Assembly (NCBI GenBank): GCA_009602725.1
Contig: WELB01000059.1
Coordinates: 31,364 to 87,964, forward strand
DNA: 56,601 bases
Source of the DNA: Spirogloea muscicola
Taxonomy: Eukaryota; Streptophyta; Zygnematophyceae; Spirogloeales; Spirogloeaceae
Direction of reading: 5' to 3'
Each line of letters opens with the position of its first letter. Position 1 is the first letter of the stretch. The notes under the pieces were generated by a model. That model was not told the origin of the DNA. It did not search any database and saw only the letters and a list, made by a program, of their open reading frames with translations. Made by a program: the position numbers and the translations under genes. Positions 1-11,149 of this stretch are shown in pieces.

Positions 1-130
1 GGGGGGGCGGAGAAGGAGGCGAGGGGAGAGGGAGAATGAGCTCGCCCATGGAAGAGAGGGCGAGGAAGAAAGTGCAGGCCCACTGAGGATAGGGGCTGGC
101 AAAGCCAGCCCAAGAAAGGATGAACAGAGA
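1..130 (-). mobile_element. Retroelement 3' tail, reverse orientation
   Basis: Positions 41-120 read on the minus strand give the family's 3' tail: the CATTCTTT-type lead, the hairpin GGGCTGGC TTT GCCAGCCC, then a CTATCCTCA-like stretch and a GGGCGAGC-like end. The copy points left, opposite to the next cluster. No coding part is attached. Confidence 0.6.
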
Positions 131-615
131 GAGGGGGGGGGGAGGGGGAGGGGAGAAAGGTGCTCGTGGAGAGGGGGAAGGGCGGGCGGGCGCCGCCGTG
201 CCGGCCAGCTGGGCGGCGGTCGGCGGCGCGGCCAGGCCCGGCACCTTCCGGCGGAGCATTTCTCCACGGTTCTGATTTAGCACCCCAGCGGCCCCCTGCC
301 CGCCGCCGGCGGCACCGGGCTCCGCAAACGGCGGCGACGCCCGCGGCGGCTGCGCCGGATGCGGGGCCCCGCCTGTCAACGCCATGTGGGCTTCGGCCGG
401 CGGCAGAGGCTTGTCGGGCTCCAGCCGGGCTGCTCAGAGCAACGGCGGAGCAAAGTCGGGACTACGCGACCATCATCACTGCGCCATAATGTGAACACCG
501 TGATGCCAACGGCGACGCCCGCCCACGCTCGCCCGCCCCTTCTGGCCAGCTGTGCCATCTCGAATGGTCGGCCCCACCTCAGCTAGCGTAGGGCTTCGAT
601 TCGTAGCTGCTTTGT
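131..615. other. GC-rich stretch without a recognisable gene
   Basis: This is G- and C-rich sequence with open frames in several registers but no domain, no splice-consistent model and no family resemblance. The open frames look like a by-product of base composition. Confidence 0.5.
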
Positions 616-2110
616 TTCTGTGTGCTTGTTTCTCTTAGCGCTTCCCCTGGCCCCCTTCTCTACTCTGTTCATTCTTTTTTTGGGCTGGCTTTGCCAGCCC
701 CTATCAGCAATGGGCGAGCACTTTCTTCGATTCTGGTAGCCACAATACTTCGTTAGTTCCTAGCTCAGCGAGGCGCTCTCCCCCTGTTTCTGTGTGCTTG
801 TTTTTCTTAGCGCTTCCCCTGGTCCCCCTTCTCGCACCTGTTCATTCTTTTTTGGGCTGGCTTCTCCAGCCCCTATTCTCAATGGGCGAGCACTTTCTTC
901 TCCCCCCCCCCCCCGCCTGGGCCTCGCGTCGCGCCGAAGACGCCCGGCTTCCGGGCGTGTTGAGTCCTCTAGGCCCCCTTCTCGTACTCTGTTCATTCTT
1001 TTTCGGGCTGGTTGTTCCAGCCCCTATTCTCAATGGGCGAGCACTTTCTTTCTTCTAGGCTCATGCGGTCCACGCCCGGGCTGGCCGTGCTATGGCTGCT
1101 GCTTCCGGGTCTCGGCAAAGTGCCGCTTCTCCTGCTCCGAGTTACTCTGATCTGCTGTTGCTCACACGTGGATACTGAGCAGCCATCTGCATCTCCCTCT
1201 GCACCATCTTGCACTTTGTAGTGTAGTCCTTTTTCAGCACCTCTTTCTTCGGCTTTGAACATTGTCCATTCTTTTTGGGTTGGCTTTGCCAGCCCCTCTT
1301 TCCAATGGGCGAGCACCTTCTCTAGGCCATCGAGCGGCGGCAGGGTTCGCCAGGCTTCAATGCTGCCGGCTCCCTCGCGCAGGTCTTTCGGATGAGGCTG
1401 GCGGTCTCGCTGTAGCGCTCTTTGTTGTTTCTGTTTCTTAGCGCTTCCCCTGGCCCCCTTGTCGTATTCTGTTCATCTTTATTCGGGCTGGTATTTCCAG
1501 CCCCTATTCTCAATGGGCGAGCACTTTCTTTGGCTCATGCGGTCCACGCGCGCGCTGGCCGTGCTATGGCTGCTGCTTCCGGGTCTCGGCAGGGTGCCGC
1601 TTTTCCTGCCCCCAGTCACTCTGATCTGCTGTTGCTCACACGTGGATACTGAGCATCAATCTGCATCGCCCTCTGCACCGTCTTGCACTTTGTATAGTAG
1701 TCCTTTTCGGCACTTCTTTCTGTGGCTTTGAACATTGTCCATTCTTTTTGGGTTGGCTTTGCCAGCCCCTCTTCTCAATGGGCGGGCACTTCCTTCTGCG
1801 CATCCTGCAGCCGGGTCGCTAGCGCAGGTGTACCTGGTGAGCTTGGCCGTCTCGCTGCAGCGGTCGATAGCCCGCGCGCTGCACCTGCGGGCCGGCAGAG
1901 CCCTCGCTGCTGCCTCTGGCTCTGGCTAGGGGACCCACTTCCAGGAGCCTACTTGAGGCTGCTTAGCAGGGGTTACTGAGTGATTCGTAGCTGCTTCATT
2001 TCTTTGTGTGCTTGTACTTCTTAGCGCTTCCCCTGGCCCCCTTCTCGTCCTTTGTTGATTCCTTTTTGGGCTGGCTTTTCCAGCCCCTATTCACAATGGG
2101 CGAGCACTTT
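616..2110 (+). mobile_element. Head-to-tail cluster of truncated retroelement 3' ends
   Basis: At least seven copies of the family 3' tail lie in the same direction, with hairpins at 682-700, 854-872, 1005-1023, 1277-1295, 1485-1503, 1750-1768 and 2068-2086. Each is preceded by a CTTAGCGCTTCCCCTGG-like or TTTGAACATTGTCCATTC lead and followed by AATGGGCGAGCACTTTCTT or a close variant. Between some hairpins lie remnants of the protein C-terminus: SDLLLLTRGY-stop at 1143-1178 and 1617-1652, and LLSRGY-stop ending at 1979. Copies abut directly at the CTTTCTT end, as if each new copy inserted at or beside an older 3' end. Confidence 0.75.
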
Positions 2111-2159
2111 CTTCTGGGCTGGCCGCTCACAGCCATCGCCTTACGCCTCCTCTATATAG

Positions 2160-2765
2160 GGCGTCATTTCATGCAGCCAAATTCTTTGCGCTGCCTTCTT
2201 TGCACTTTCTGCATGTGCTGCCTGAACAATGCATTGGCTTGAATTGGCCTAGCTTCAATTTCACGCGCGCGTGAAATTGAACCGCGCGCACCGCGCGCCT
2301 TCTCTCCTCTAGCAGCTCCCCAAGCGGTACAGGTCGAGTTGATATGGCCCCCGTCAGCACGGCTCCCCCCGCTCTGTGGCACCTCCTGCCCTCCTAGTGT
2401 AGGGCGTCATTTCATGTAGCCACATTCTTTGCGCTGCATTCTTTGCACTCTCTGCATTTTCTGCCTGAACAATGTATTGGCTTGAATTGGCCTCGCCTTG
2501 GTTTCATGCGCACCGCGCGCCTTCTCTCTCTTTGAGATATAGCTGCTTCTTCTGCTTGCCTCTGGCTTTCGTGGCGGCGCTCCAGCTCCCCAAGTTAGCT
2601 TGTCGGATTTGTTTGTGCTCACCCGTGGATGCTGATGTCACCTTAGGCACCTTGTTTTCGGTTTCCGTATTATGTAGCCCTGTTTAGTTTGCCCTAGACT
2701 CTGCCCGAACAATGTGTCGGCTTGAACTGGCTCCCATTTCATGTTATGCGCCCCGCGCGCGGTCT
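2160..2765 (+). mobile_element. Second type of retroelement 3' tail, three copies
   Basis: Three related blocks (about 2160-2310, 2405-2535, 2600-2765) share a GTCATTTCATG..AGCC lead, a CTGAACAATG.ATTGGCTTGA core and a CGCACCGCGCGCC-like end. The last follows a protein tail SDLFVLTRG-C-stop near 2606-2636, so these are 3' ends of a sister subfamily whose coding tail is the same but whose 3' UTR differs. Confidence 0.6.
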
Positions 2766-2916
2766 CTCTGCAAGAAAAGAGATCGTGTATTAGAAAGAAA
2801 TGTAGGCCAAATGGCCAGGTACAAAGGCAAGCACATCTAAAAATCTACATACAATCTGCAAGGAGCCACACGGAGCTGGGCTGGCCCTCCGCCCGCCCCG
2901 TTTCCTGTGCGCTGAT

Positions 2917-4205
2917 TTGCCTAGCCTTCCACCCACGCTTTCTCATTGTTGGCAAGTGCCTCTCTTTCCTCCCATCCTCCCTTTTATACGCCACGCCGGC
3001 TGCCATCCTACAGTGTACCCTTCCTACCAGCGAGGCGTCCTTGGGTGCCGTCCACTGGCTCGCCTGTCCCAAGCAGCTTACCTGGGTTGCTGGGCCCAAG
3101 TGGCCTCCACCATCTCCAGTCGCTTCATCCTGAGAGGCCAGCTGTTTTAGCACCCGCTATAGCGGGTGTTGCAACAGGGAACCTGCCCTTCCAGCTTTCC
3201 CTAACCGCAGCACTGCATGACCTCTTGCGCTCTTTACCAACACTTGCAGAGGGTCATGCAGATTTTGCGGCATGGGCACGCTGTTCTGACAGGAAAGCGC
3301 AGGCGCACTACACTCACGCTGCGGACGTGCAGGCCGCCTCTGAGCTGAAGGGACTGCTCAAGGACGATGGATGTGGCCTCACTCGGCTCTTTTCCATCGG
3401 CTCCTCGGGCGCGTCTGAGTGGCTAAACGCTCTGCCGATATACGAGTCCCTTCGACTCCCAGACAGCCTATTTCGCACAGCGCTCCACCACCACCTCGGC
3501 CTCCCCCCCCCATGCTTGGCTGGCATCCGCCAGTGCGAATGTGGCCACATTGCCGATGACAAGCTCGATCTAGCTGCTCATATGCTGAGATGTGTTGAGG
3601 GGGGTGAGCGCATTGCCTCCCACGACTTACTCAGGGACAATGTAATTGGAAATGTGCGAGAGCCGGGGTATCATCCGGCGATGGAGGTGTCCGGCATCAT
3701 GCCAATCTCCTCAAGGCGCAGCAAGCCATACGTGCGGCGTCTGGACGTGGTCGCCAACCCGCGAGGTGGTGGGCCTCGTCTGCTCCTGGACGCGTACAAG
3801 GCTGGCGCACCCACGTCAACAGTGTCTGGCTGGGCCACGTTCAGCGCGAAGCGCAAGAAGGAGCGGCACTACCAGGACCATCCCCGAGGGGACCAACTCT
3901 ACCCGTGTGCCATGGATATCTACGGAGGCTACGGCGTAAATTGGTCTTCCCTGATCCAGCATCTGGCCCGGCTGGTTGATGCGCGTCGACGAAGTCGGGG
4001 GGGCAGCTTGGGCCACTCCAGCATTCCGCAGGCCTTAGTTGCATACTAAGAATGCGGCTCTCACTTAGTTTGCAGCGCTCGCAAGCCTTGGCTCTTTATC
4101 AACGTGCAGGGCGCGCTTTAAGTCAGGCCTCTGGCTTTCGTGGCGGCGCTCCAGCTCCCCAAGGTATCTTGTCGGATTTGTTTGTGCTCACCCGTGGGTA
4201 CTGAT
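2917..4205 (+). mobile_element. Non-LTR retroelement fragment with CCHC knuckle and PD-(D/E)XK-like endonuclease domain (decayed)
   Basis: The longest plus-strand copy. A first frame (to about 3150) carries a GCRPLARLSQAAYLGCWAQV segment, the type of linker found after the reverse transcriptase in non-LTR elements. A frameshift near 3150 leads into a long frame ending at 4049. That frame has a knuckle CECG..H..RC (about 3533-3592), then E (in MEVSG), R-L-D-V-V and L-L-L-D-A spaced as in a restriction-like endonuclease core, then YPCAMDIYGGYG. The last D-V-T-type strand is altered (LLLDAYKAG), and the protein stops before the family tail. SDLFVLTRGY-stop appears in another frame at about 4170-4199. 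No reverse transcriptase is present. The copy is broken, and the nuclease assignment rests on motif pattern only. Confidence 0.6.
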
Positions 4206-5177
4206 GTCACCTTAGGCACCTTGGTTTCGGTTTCCGTATTATGTAGCCCTGTTTAGTCTGCCCTAAACTCTGCCTGAACAATGTGTCGGCCTGAATTGGC
4301 CTCCATTTCATTTCATGCGCCCCGCGCGCCTTCCCCCCCTTGCCGGAAGCCTCTTGTAGCTTCTTACCCCTCAGACTGGCCACTCACGGCTGGTGCCCAT
4401 GGAGGAGCTCGAGCGCCCATCTTCACCTTCTCCCACCCGGAGTCGCCGAGTGGCGCGCACCTCACCTGCATGGTTGCTCGTCGCGGCAGTGCGCCTTCAA
4501 CGACGATGGTCAGCCTAAGTTGCTGCCGCCGAGCCAGCGGCAGCAACAGGCCAGCTTCGTCGGCTACCATCAAGGGTTCGTAGCCATAGTAGCGGCACTC
4601 TGCGGGTTGCTCCTCAAACAGGCACAGAGTTCATCAGTGCTCCACAAGTGCTCGGCCACCAAGATGTTCAGTATTGATAGTACGTGGTGGGCACGATAAT
4701 CGAGGCTGTCGCGCACCCGTCATCTAGAAAGAAAGGTACCTCATGCATCGTTCCCAGGCGACAATCTACCATCAGACTTCCATCTGCTCAAACTTGCACT
4801 GAGGAAATCGTATGACAGGCTGGGTGATGCGTAACTTTTACAAAGCCTCCTTGCCACAAGCTCGCAATCAGAAGACCACACCAGCCCGACTGCCCACTGC
4901 TGAGAAGCAGGGCTCTTGCGCAACTGCGCGATTTGCAAGGCCCTTGCACTTTACCAAGGTGAAATCAGAAGGTCATTGACATATATCTGGCATAACTCTG
5001 TCTATGACCGTAGATGGCCGTAGTACTGCCCCACCGTGCTGCCGTGATGTTTGACAGCATACTCCGGCAATCTATATGGTACTGCAAAACTTGTGACGGT
5101 CCAAGTGAAACAAAGGCTGGTAAGCTAGCGCGACTTAACGAGGGAGGGCCAATATGGCCATCTTGCCACGGGCGGCG
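4206..5177. other. Retroelement 3' tail followed by unassigned sequence
   Basis: Positions 4206-4335 hold the second type of 3' tail (TGATGTCACCTTAGGCACC lead, CTGAACAATG core, CCCCGCGCGCC end). From 4336 to 5177 I see no gene, RNA or repeat that I can support. The right end is the 3' flank of the minus-strand gene ending at 5178. Confidence 0.45.
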
Positions 5178-8156
5178 TCAAACGCCACCCCCAGCAGTGA
5201 TCGGGAACATGCTAATTCCCCGAGGATTATATTTCTTGTTGGAGAAACGCGTCTCAAAGTCAAGATTGAATCTGGGGTCAATGTATATGGAGGTCGCATT
5301 GAAGATGAAGACATACACCTTTCTGGTGCCTTTCTCCTGCACAAGTCCGTAAGGCTGAGGCAAAGGCACTGTGTTGCCTGTGGCTGCTGGTTTGGGACCT
5401 GCCACAGATAGGGAGACTCTCAATTAGCGAGCCATGCCATCGAGCAATTGCCCAACACACCTCGCTGCTGCATTATGCTCAAGCCCTTGCTAGCATGTGG
5501 GCCTTGAATGAGGCCATACCAAACATCTCCCACTTCTCCAGTATTATGACTTGACGATTTGCATACACGCACACCCCCATACAAGAAACCAGTGACCTGC
5601 AGCCGCCAGATCGATGGATCTATTGAAGCTCTGAGCAGCGGCTGGTGCATTCACCAGATAAGGTTTGATCCAGAGAGTAATCTGTGACAACGAAGCGGTA
5701 CGAGTCCTTGGATTTTGAGCCCTGGGTTCCGCAGCAAAGGTCAATCCTGAGGCTGTTGGGGGCAGGGGGCGGACGTCCATTAATCAGGGGAAGGTTGAAG
5801 ACTTGCTTCACAACGATGGCGGCATAATTGGTCCAGTCAAAGTACATCACCTGCACATTGGATTGCTCTTCTTGTGCTGTGGTTAGAGAGGCAAGCACCG
5901 TTACTACTGCAGGAGTCCTACACTGCCTAAGACTGCCATGTTGCTATGAATCTCCAACAAGCCCTTCACAAGGACGAAATGCAGCGCAGATGCTGTTGAG
6001 TGTGTTGAGAGAGCTTCAGGTGCTTTCTTCAGGACGCAGACTGAAAGCTGCAGGCATCCTCACCTTGCCAAGACCTGTGAGCGTTATGAAACCCACGCGG
6101 TAGAAAATGGCAGTCTGGTTGAACAGTCCGCCGGCCGCAAGGTCAAACTGGCCTGGCAAGGAGCCTGGGCCTAACCCTGGGACTGTATTTAGATCCAGTG
6201 CCACTACGGCAGTGTAAGGGGGCTTTGTGGTGACGAGGTAAATTTTGCCACTGTGTCTACCTGCAAAACGCTCCAACCAAGTCTCGTGAGCCCTCGGGTG
6301 CACCTTATGTGGTCAGTTGAAGACATGTGACAGTGCCATAGAGCTCCTTCCATTGCTTCACAAAACCTTGTCTTGTGTATTTATATATATATTTATACAT
6401 GTATGTATATATATATATACATATATACAGGTATATTCAAGTAGCTTCTGCGCCAAGAGCAGACCGTGTAGGATGGAAATCCATACATGAGCTGGGCAAC
6501 CATAATACAAAGACTCACCGACAACATATGCTCTTGCTTGACCGTCAAATGGTAAGAACTTCACTTGCAGGACTCCAACATTGGTGTCAGGTAACACAGT
6601 TGTCTGCTTGATACTCCGGTTGGTGAAGTTCCAGATCCGGACTGTGTTGAAAGTGACAATCCCTGCAGAATTTGGTGGAAAATTTGGAGAGCTAGGAAGA
6701 TGGCTCTTACATGCCCAGCAGAATACCACCTTCAAGCCCAATGCCTCACAGCACCCAACAAGAGGACTTCTACGAGCCAGCCTGCAAAGCTCGGGAGTGC
6801 AGCTAACCTGAAGACGGCAAGAAGGTGCTGTTGGGGACCACGTAATCAGTGGTGAGCATGAGTCCCAGGGTGGGGTTGACTGCAATGCCCTTGGGTGCAA
6901 GATCTAGCACTGGCCCTGGAGGATATTCAGCAACAAGGTTGCCGAGGTTGTCAAACTCAGCCACCTTACCCCCTGGTCCTCCTGCAGTGGCGTCAAACAA
7001 CCGGCATAAAGATCGAGATGCAACTCTCAGGGCTCGTCCTCTAAGGGAGCCAGCCGTCTAGGAGAGGTGGGGAAGCTCCTGACTGACAGCTTGGCACACC
7101 AGTGTCCAGCTGGGTAATCTCTAACATCCTGTCATCAGCTCCAAGAGACCAATATCATTCGGAAGTGACACAGCCCAGCCAGGATGCCGATGGAGGTGAG
7201 TTACTGCAGCTGAGCACGAGGGTGTTTTGAGTACAAGGCTGGCGTGGAGCAGCATGCAGAGAGCTTGCTACAAGCGACGGCAGCAGAGATGCACCATAGG
7301 CGTTGCCCATCATAGTGGCAAGGAAGCCGCCGGTCGCTAGAGGGTAGAAATCCTGGGCAGCCGACGACTTGGGCGGGTTGCTCGAGCTCAGCGGCTTGAT
7401 GTACTTGGCATCGGTCATGTTCCAGAAGAACACCTCGGACTGGTTCTTCTTCTGGCCAGTGTAGTAGCCCTGAGACGTTGCTCCGGCCATGAGGTAGTTC
7501 AAGCTGGCAAGGGACATCGAAGTCGGCTGCACGGCAGAGCAAAGACAATGTGGATGAGTGGGAGTCTGCCAGACTATGCACACGGCCTGGGGCTCAGCAT
7601 GATCTCAAGAGAATCTGCTCACGATTTGGCACCGGGCAGACAGACATCCCTGGCGTGGCAAGTAGTAGGCACGGGACAGGCGTGGTGGAATGACAGTGAA
7701 TGCGACAGCGCTTTTTTGGCACAAAGGCCTCAGTACCTCGCCCCCAGCCGCGTTGAAGCTGCTGTAGGTGATGATGCTGCCGTAGGGGTGGCCGCCAACC
7801 AGAGCATTGTTCCAGCCGATGACGAACATGGTGTCCCCCTGCGTCTTGTTGGTCTCGCCTGCAAGCACAGCACGCGGGCAAGGGTGGCCTAAGCTCCTCT
7901 CGGAGTGATCGCTGGACACCGCGGCAGGCGGCCGAGCGTGGCTGCGAGAAGCAAGCTGAGAGTGCACTCGGGGCCTGCTCGAGGCTTGCAAGGCAGTGGA
8001 AGGGAAGAACGTGGCTGTCTTAAAGGGGGCGCTGGCACCTGCCCAGACGTAGAGGAAGTGGCCGTAGGCGTTGTTCTGCGCCGTGGGGGCCTGCGCGGCG
8101 CCCGGGCGGCAGCCGGCGAGGAGCAGGACGAGGAGGACGGGCGCAAGGGCGGCCAT
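5178..8156 (-). CDS. Secreted selenium-binding protein / methanethiol-oxidase-like protein (SBP56 family), 8 exons
   Basis: Exons on the minus strand: 8156-8039, 7858-7737, 7526-7295, 6981-6808, 6662-6519, 6260-6064, 5850-5655, 5398-5178. All junctions are GT-AG with matching phases, and the total is 1404 nt, 467 codons plus TGA. Residues 1-23 form a signal peptide (MAALAPVLLVLLLAGC.., A-Q-A end). Family-like blocks follow: YVWAG near the start, IGWNN, the PKGIAVNP..LMLTTDYVVP block, VRIWNF, RFVVTDYSL, and the closing FNLDF..NPRGISMF. Their order matches SELENBP1/MtoX-type proteins and related actinobacterial proteins, which fold as a beta-propeller and in characterised cases oxidise methanethiol. 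The signal peptide suggests a secreted or lumenal protein, unlike cytosolic animal SELENBP1. Metal ligands were not checked by alignment, so activity is inferred. The ATG at 8165 is an alternative start three codons upstream. Confidence 0.7.
6376..6436. repeat. TA-rich microsatellite in an intron
   Basis: An alternating T/A tract with ATGTA interruptions lies in the fifth intron (6261-6518) of the selenium-binding-protein-like gene. It has no coding effect. Confidence 0.8.
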
Positions 8157-8964
8157 AGCGGGCAAGCTCGGGGCGGCGCAGGGCGGGGCGGTATAAAATG
8201 AAACGGTGGTTCACGTCAGGCCAAACAATACACGGCTGAGGCAGAAGCTAGGCCAGAAAGTGGGGGGGGGGCTAAATCAAATGAGAGTGGCGGAAGGCGG
8301 CGGCTGGCTCCGGGGGGGGTGTTGAGCAGGGCAGGCGGCGACTGGCAGGGGGGGGGGTAGCCAGCCGCCACTCCCCCACACTCCCTGCCAGCCTCGACGG
8401 GCCCTGGCCCCACCCGTAAACGGAGCAGGAGGGCGGAGAATGGATGCCGACCTCTTCCCACCACGGGGCGATGCCTGTAAAAAGAAGAGAAGAAGTGGCT
8501 CTGTCTCTGGAGAGAAGTGGAAAGACGTGTGCTCATCCAAAAGAAAGCGGAAGGCCAGCCCGAGCAGAAAGGGGTTTAAGAGCAACAAGCAATCCGATGT
8601 ATAAGATGGGCTCTCTCTCACACAGAGGAACGGGCCAAGGTCCACAGCACTCCACAGCACTCCAGATGATCAGCTATTCGGGACGAGCTTGCCTTATCCC
8701 TGTATCAGCTGAGCGGCAGAGCGGGACACGGCTGACGGGCAACCCCGCGCAGGAAGCGCGGGTCAAACGCCCCTCCCCAATATCGGGGCCCCGCTGGCCC
8801 CGCCGTCGCGGACGGCCGCGCCTCAGCCGCCGGTGGCGGCGGCCGCGCTGCTGGCGCCGCCCACCATGGCCGCCAGATGGCTGCCGGCTGCTCCGTACCC
8901 TTTGTCCTACCTTCCCTTCCTTTGCCCTGCCTCCGGCTTCCGTCAGGGCGACGTCTTTCCGCCA
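8157..8964. other. Upstream region of the minus-strand gene; GC-rich, G/C homopolymers
   Basis: This holds the presumed promoter of the gene that starts at 8156. I cannot name a core element; TATAAAA at about 8192 is on the plus strand, the wrong way for that gene. G runs (for example 8262-8270 and 8348-8357) and a GGC-rich block (8815-8870) are present. Nothing else is recognised. Confidence 0.4.
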
Positions 8965-9480
8965 GCTAGCTACTCAGACTTGCATCTCCTGACTAGAGGT
9001 TACTGAGCGTTCCCTGGCTGATGTCTTAGTCCTAGTCGTTCGCACAGGCTCCCTCAGACCTTGTCCATTCCTTTGGGCTGGCCTTTCCCAGCCACCAGTC
9101 AATCTGGCCGCGCTTTCTTCCCAGCCCCAGATGAATCCTATCCTCTATGGGATACGATATTGTCGCTTATTTTCGGGCTTGCTTTTCACAGCCCTTGCCC
9201 CTATTGGGAGAGCCACTTCTTTCTATGGGCGAGCCATTCTCTCTTCAGGCCCCGTCGTAGCTGCCACGCGCTTTAGGCCCCTCCGTCATCTGGCCCCTTC
9301 GAACCTTTGTCAACTCTTTTCGGGCTGGCTTTTCACAGCCTTCGTCCCCAATGGGATTGCCACTTCTTTCTCTTTACGATGTTCAGTTTTGATCTGTCCT
9401 TCCTTTTCGGTAAAGGGCTACTTCTTTCCGGGCAGGCTTTTGCTTTCCGCCTTTGGCCCCTTCGGACTTCGCTGGCGATT
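8965..9480 (+). mobile_element. Retroelement C-terminal tail and three 3' tails
   Basis: YSDLHLLTRGY-stop lies at 8971-9006. Three hairpin tails follow, near 9073-9092, 9174-9196 and 9319-9341. Their sequences belong to the subtype CTTTTCACAGCC..TTG.CCC.ATTGGGA.GCCACTTCTTTC. The loop is larger and less symmetric than in the 1-2 kb cluster. Confidence 0.6.
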
Positions 9481-9859
9481 CTGACTCGCTGCATTGGCCG
9501 ACGCGCGGGCTACCTGCAGCGAACAGTCGCCCCAAGGGACATGGGGGGCGAGCTGTACACGGACTTCGACACATCCCTGCTGCAAACCCAGATTTCCCTG
9601 ATTCAACACCTATCCTTCCCCTCACCTTCATCCGCCCTGCCTCCCTTCCCACATGAATGGGCGGCCTGGGCTGCCGGTCACTTGAAGAGACGGCGCAGGC
9701 CTTTCTCGGTTGCTGAAACCAGGTTGCCTCCCATCTTCCCTTGCGCTTCCCTTGTCTGGCTGGCCCTGCAGCCGAGGTAGAGGAAAACTCCTTGGCAGTC
9801 CAAGTGCAATTGAGGAGCATCCGGGGGTCATATGCTCCTTCCCTTCCCTACAATCCCTC

Positions 9860-11100
9860 CTCACCCCCTTATCAGCAATGGCCCAAGCACCAGACAAAGC
9901 GGCACAGGCCAGACTCGTTGCTGCAGTTAAGGACGAGCGTCGCAAGTCGTTGAGGATGATGCCAGATACCAAGACCAATCCAAGGAGTCTGGCACGTCTC
10001 ACATCGCTCGCAACACCTGGGGCAACGGATTGGCTCACAACACACGCAATCCACAAGGCTTTCAGGATCAGCCCCGAAGCATTTTGGACGCTTCTCCAGC
10101 TGTTCCTTGGCCTGCCCCCGACCTGCCTGATTGGAGTGACTCAGCGTGAGTGCCGCTTCCGTGCGGAGGGCGGAGACCTTGCAACCCACATGCTGCGGTC
10201 CCACAGGCCCTGAGGTGGTGGGCGTCCATAATCTCCTACGGGACGCCCTGGCGGACTTGATGCGCGACGCCAGCTACCGCTCCACTGTGGAAGTAAGCAA
10301 TATATTGCCCATCACCACGGATTCCCAGGGACGCCATCACCTTCGCACCGTGGACATTGTGGGTGTACAACCTGGCGAAAGCCCATAAGCCTTGATTGAT
10401 GTGGTAGTGACGGAGGCATACAAGAGTTCCGCTTCGACGCATATTGCTGGCCACGCAGTGGGAGGTTCTGAGCAGAGAAATCTCCAACACTACTTTGACT
10501 ACCCCTGCAGTGATCACCTCCTACCGGCGGCAATCGACACTTTCGGCTGCGTGGGCCCTCGCTTTCACACCTTCTTGGATGATACAAGTTTGGGATATGC
10601 TCGACGTGTGGATATGCTTCCAGCTCAGATGGGCATGCCGGCAGCCTATTTGTCATTCTTGCGACGCCGAGTGTCAGCTTGTCTGCAGCGAGCTCAGGCT
10701 CATGTGTTGCATCAGAAAGCAGGTCTTAGCTGGTAGCTCAAGAGCTTGTCAATTGCCGTCCGGTATTCGGGCATCAGTCAGCGACCTCTATGTGCTGTCT
10801 CGTGGTCACTGAGCGGGCCAGGGTCAGCTTAGCAGCAGGTGACGTACATTTGTCAATTTGCTTACCTTTGTACTTGGCCACACATGGCCCTCCATCTTTT
10901 AATACACACTCAAATTCTCTACGGACCTGGTCACTTCTTTTCGGGTCCTCAGTGAGCGAGCACTTTCGTCACTTTCTTGTCGGGCTGTTCACAGCCCTTA
11001 ATGGCAGAAGGGCTTCGTATCTGCCATCTAGCATTCAGGCATCGGTTAGCGCCCTTTATGTTATGAGCCGTGGTTAGTGAGCGGGTCAATCTACTGTAGG
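9860..11100 (+). mobile_element. Non-LTR retroelement fragment: CCHC/endonuclease-like domain through C-terminal tail (frameshifted)
   Basis: The coding sequence runs through several frames: TDWLTTHAIHKAF.. LFLGLPPTCLIGV (10029-10139), a degenerate knuckle ECRF..ATHMLRSH (10147-10205), then VHNLLRDAL, VEVSNILP, RTVDIVG, DVVVTEAY and LLPAAIDTFG (10218-10550). E, D and D-V-V-V-T-E match the PD-(D/E)XK pattern seen in the minus-strand copy at 25 kb. The tail FLRRRVSACLQRAQA..HQKAG leads to SDLYVLSRGH-stop at 10812. A second tail, SALYVMSRG-stop, ends at 11077, and a hairpin GGGCTG TTCA CAGCCC lies near 10982-10997. At least three frameshifts or stops make it inactive. Confidence 0.6.
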
Positions 11101-11149
11101 TTATGTAGGTCATAAGATGTGCTTGATTTTGTACTTGGCCATTTGGCCT

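Noticed and set aside
8185-8200. TATA box for the selenium-binding-protein-like gene
   Set aside because: TATAAAA reads on the plus strand, but the gene is on the minus strand.
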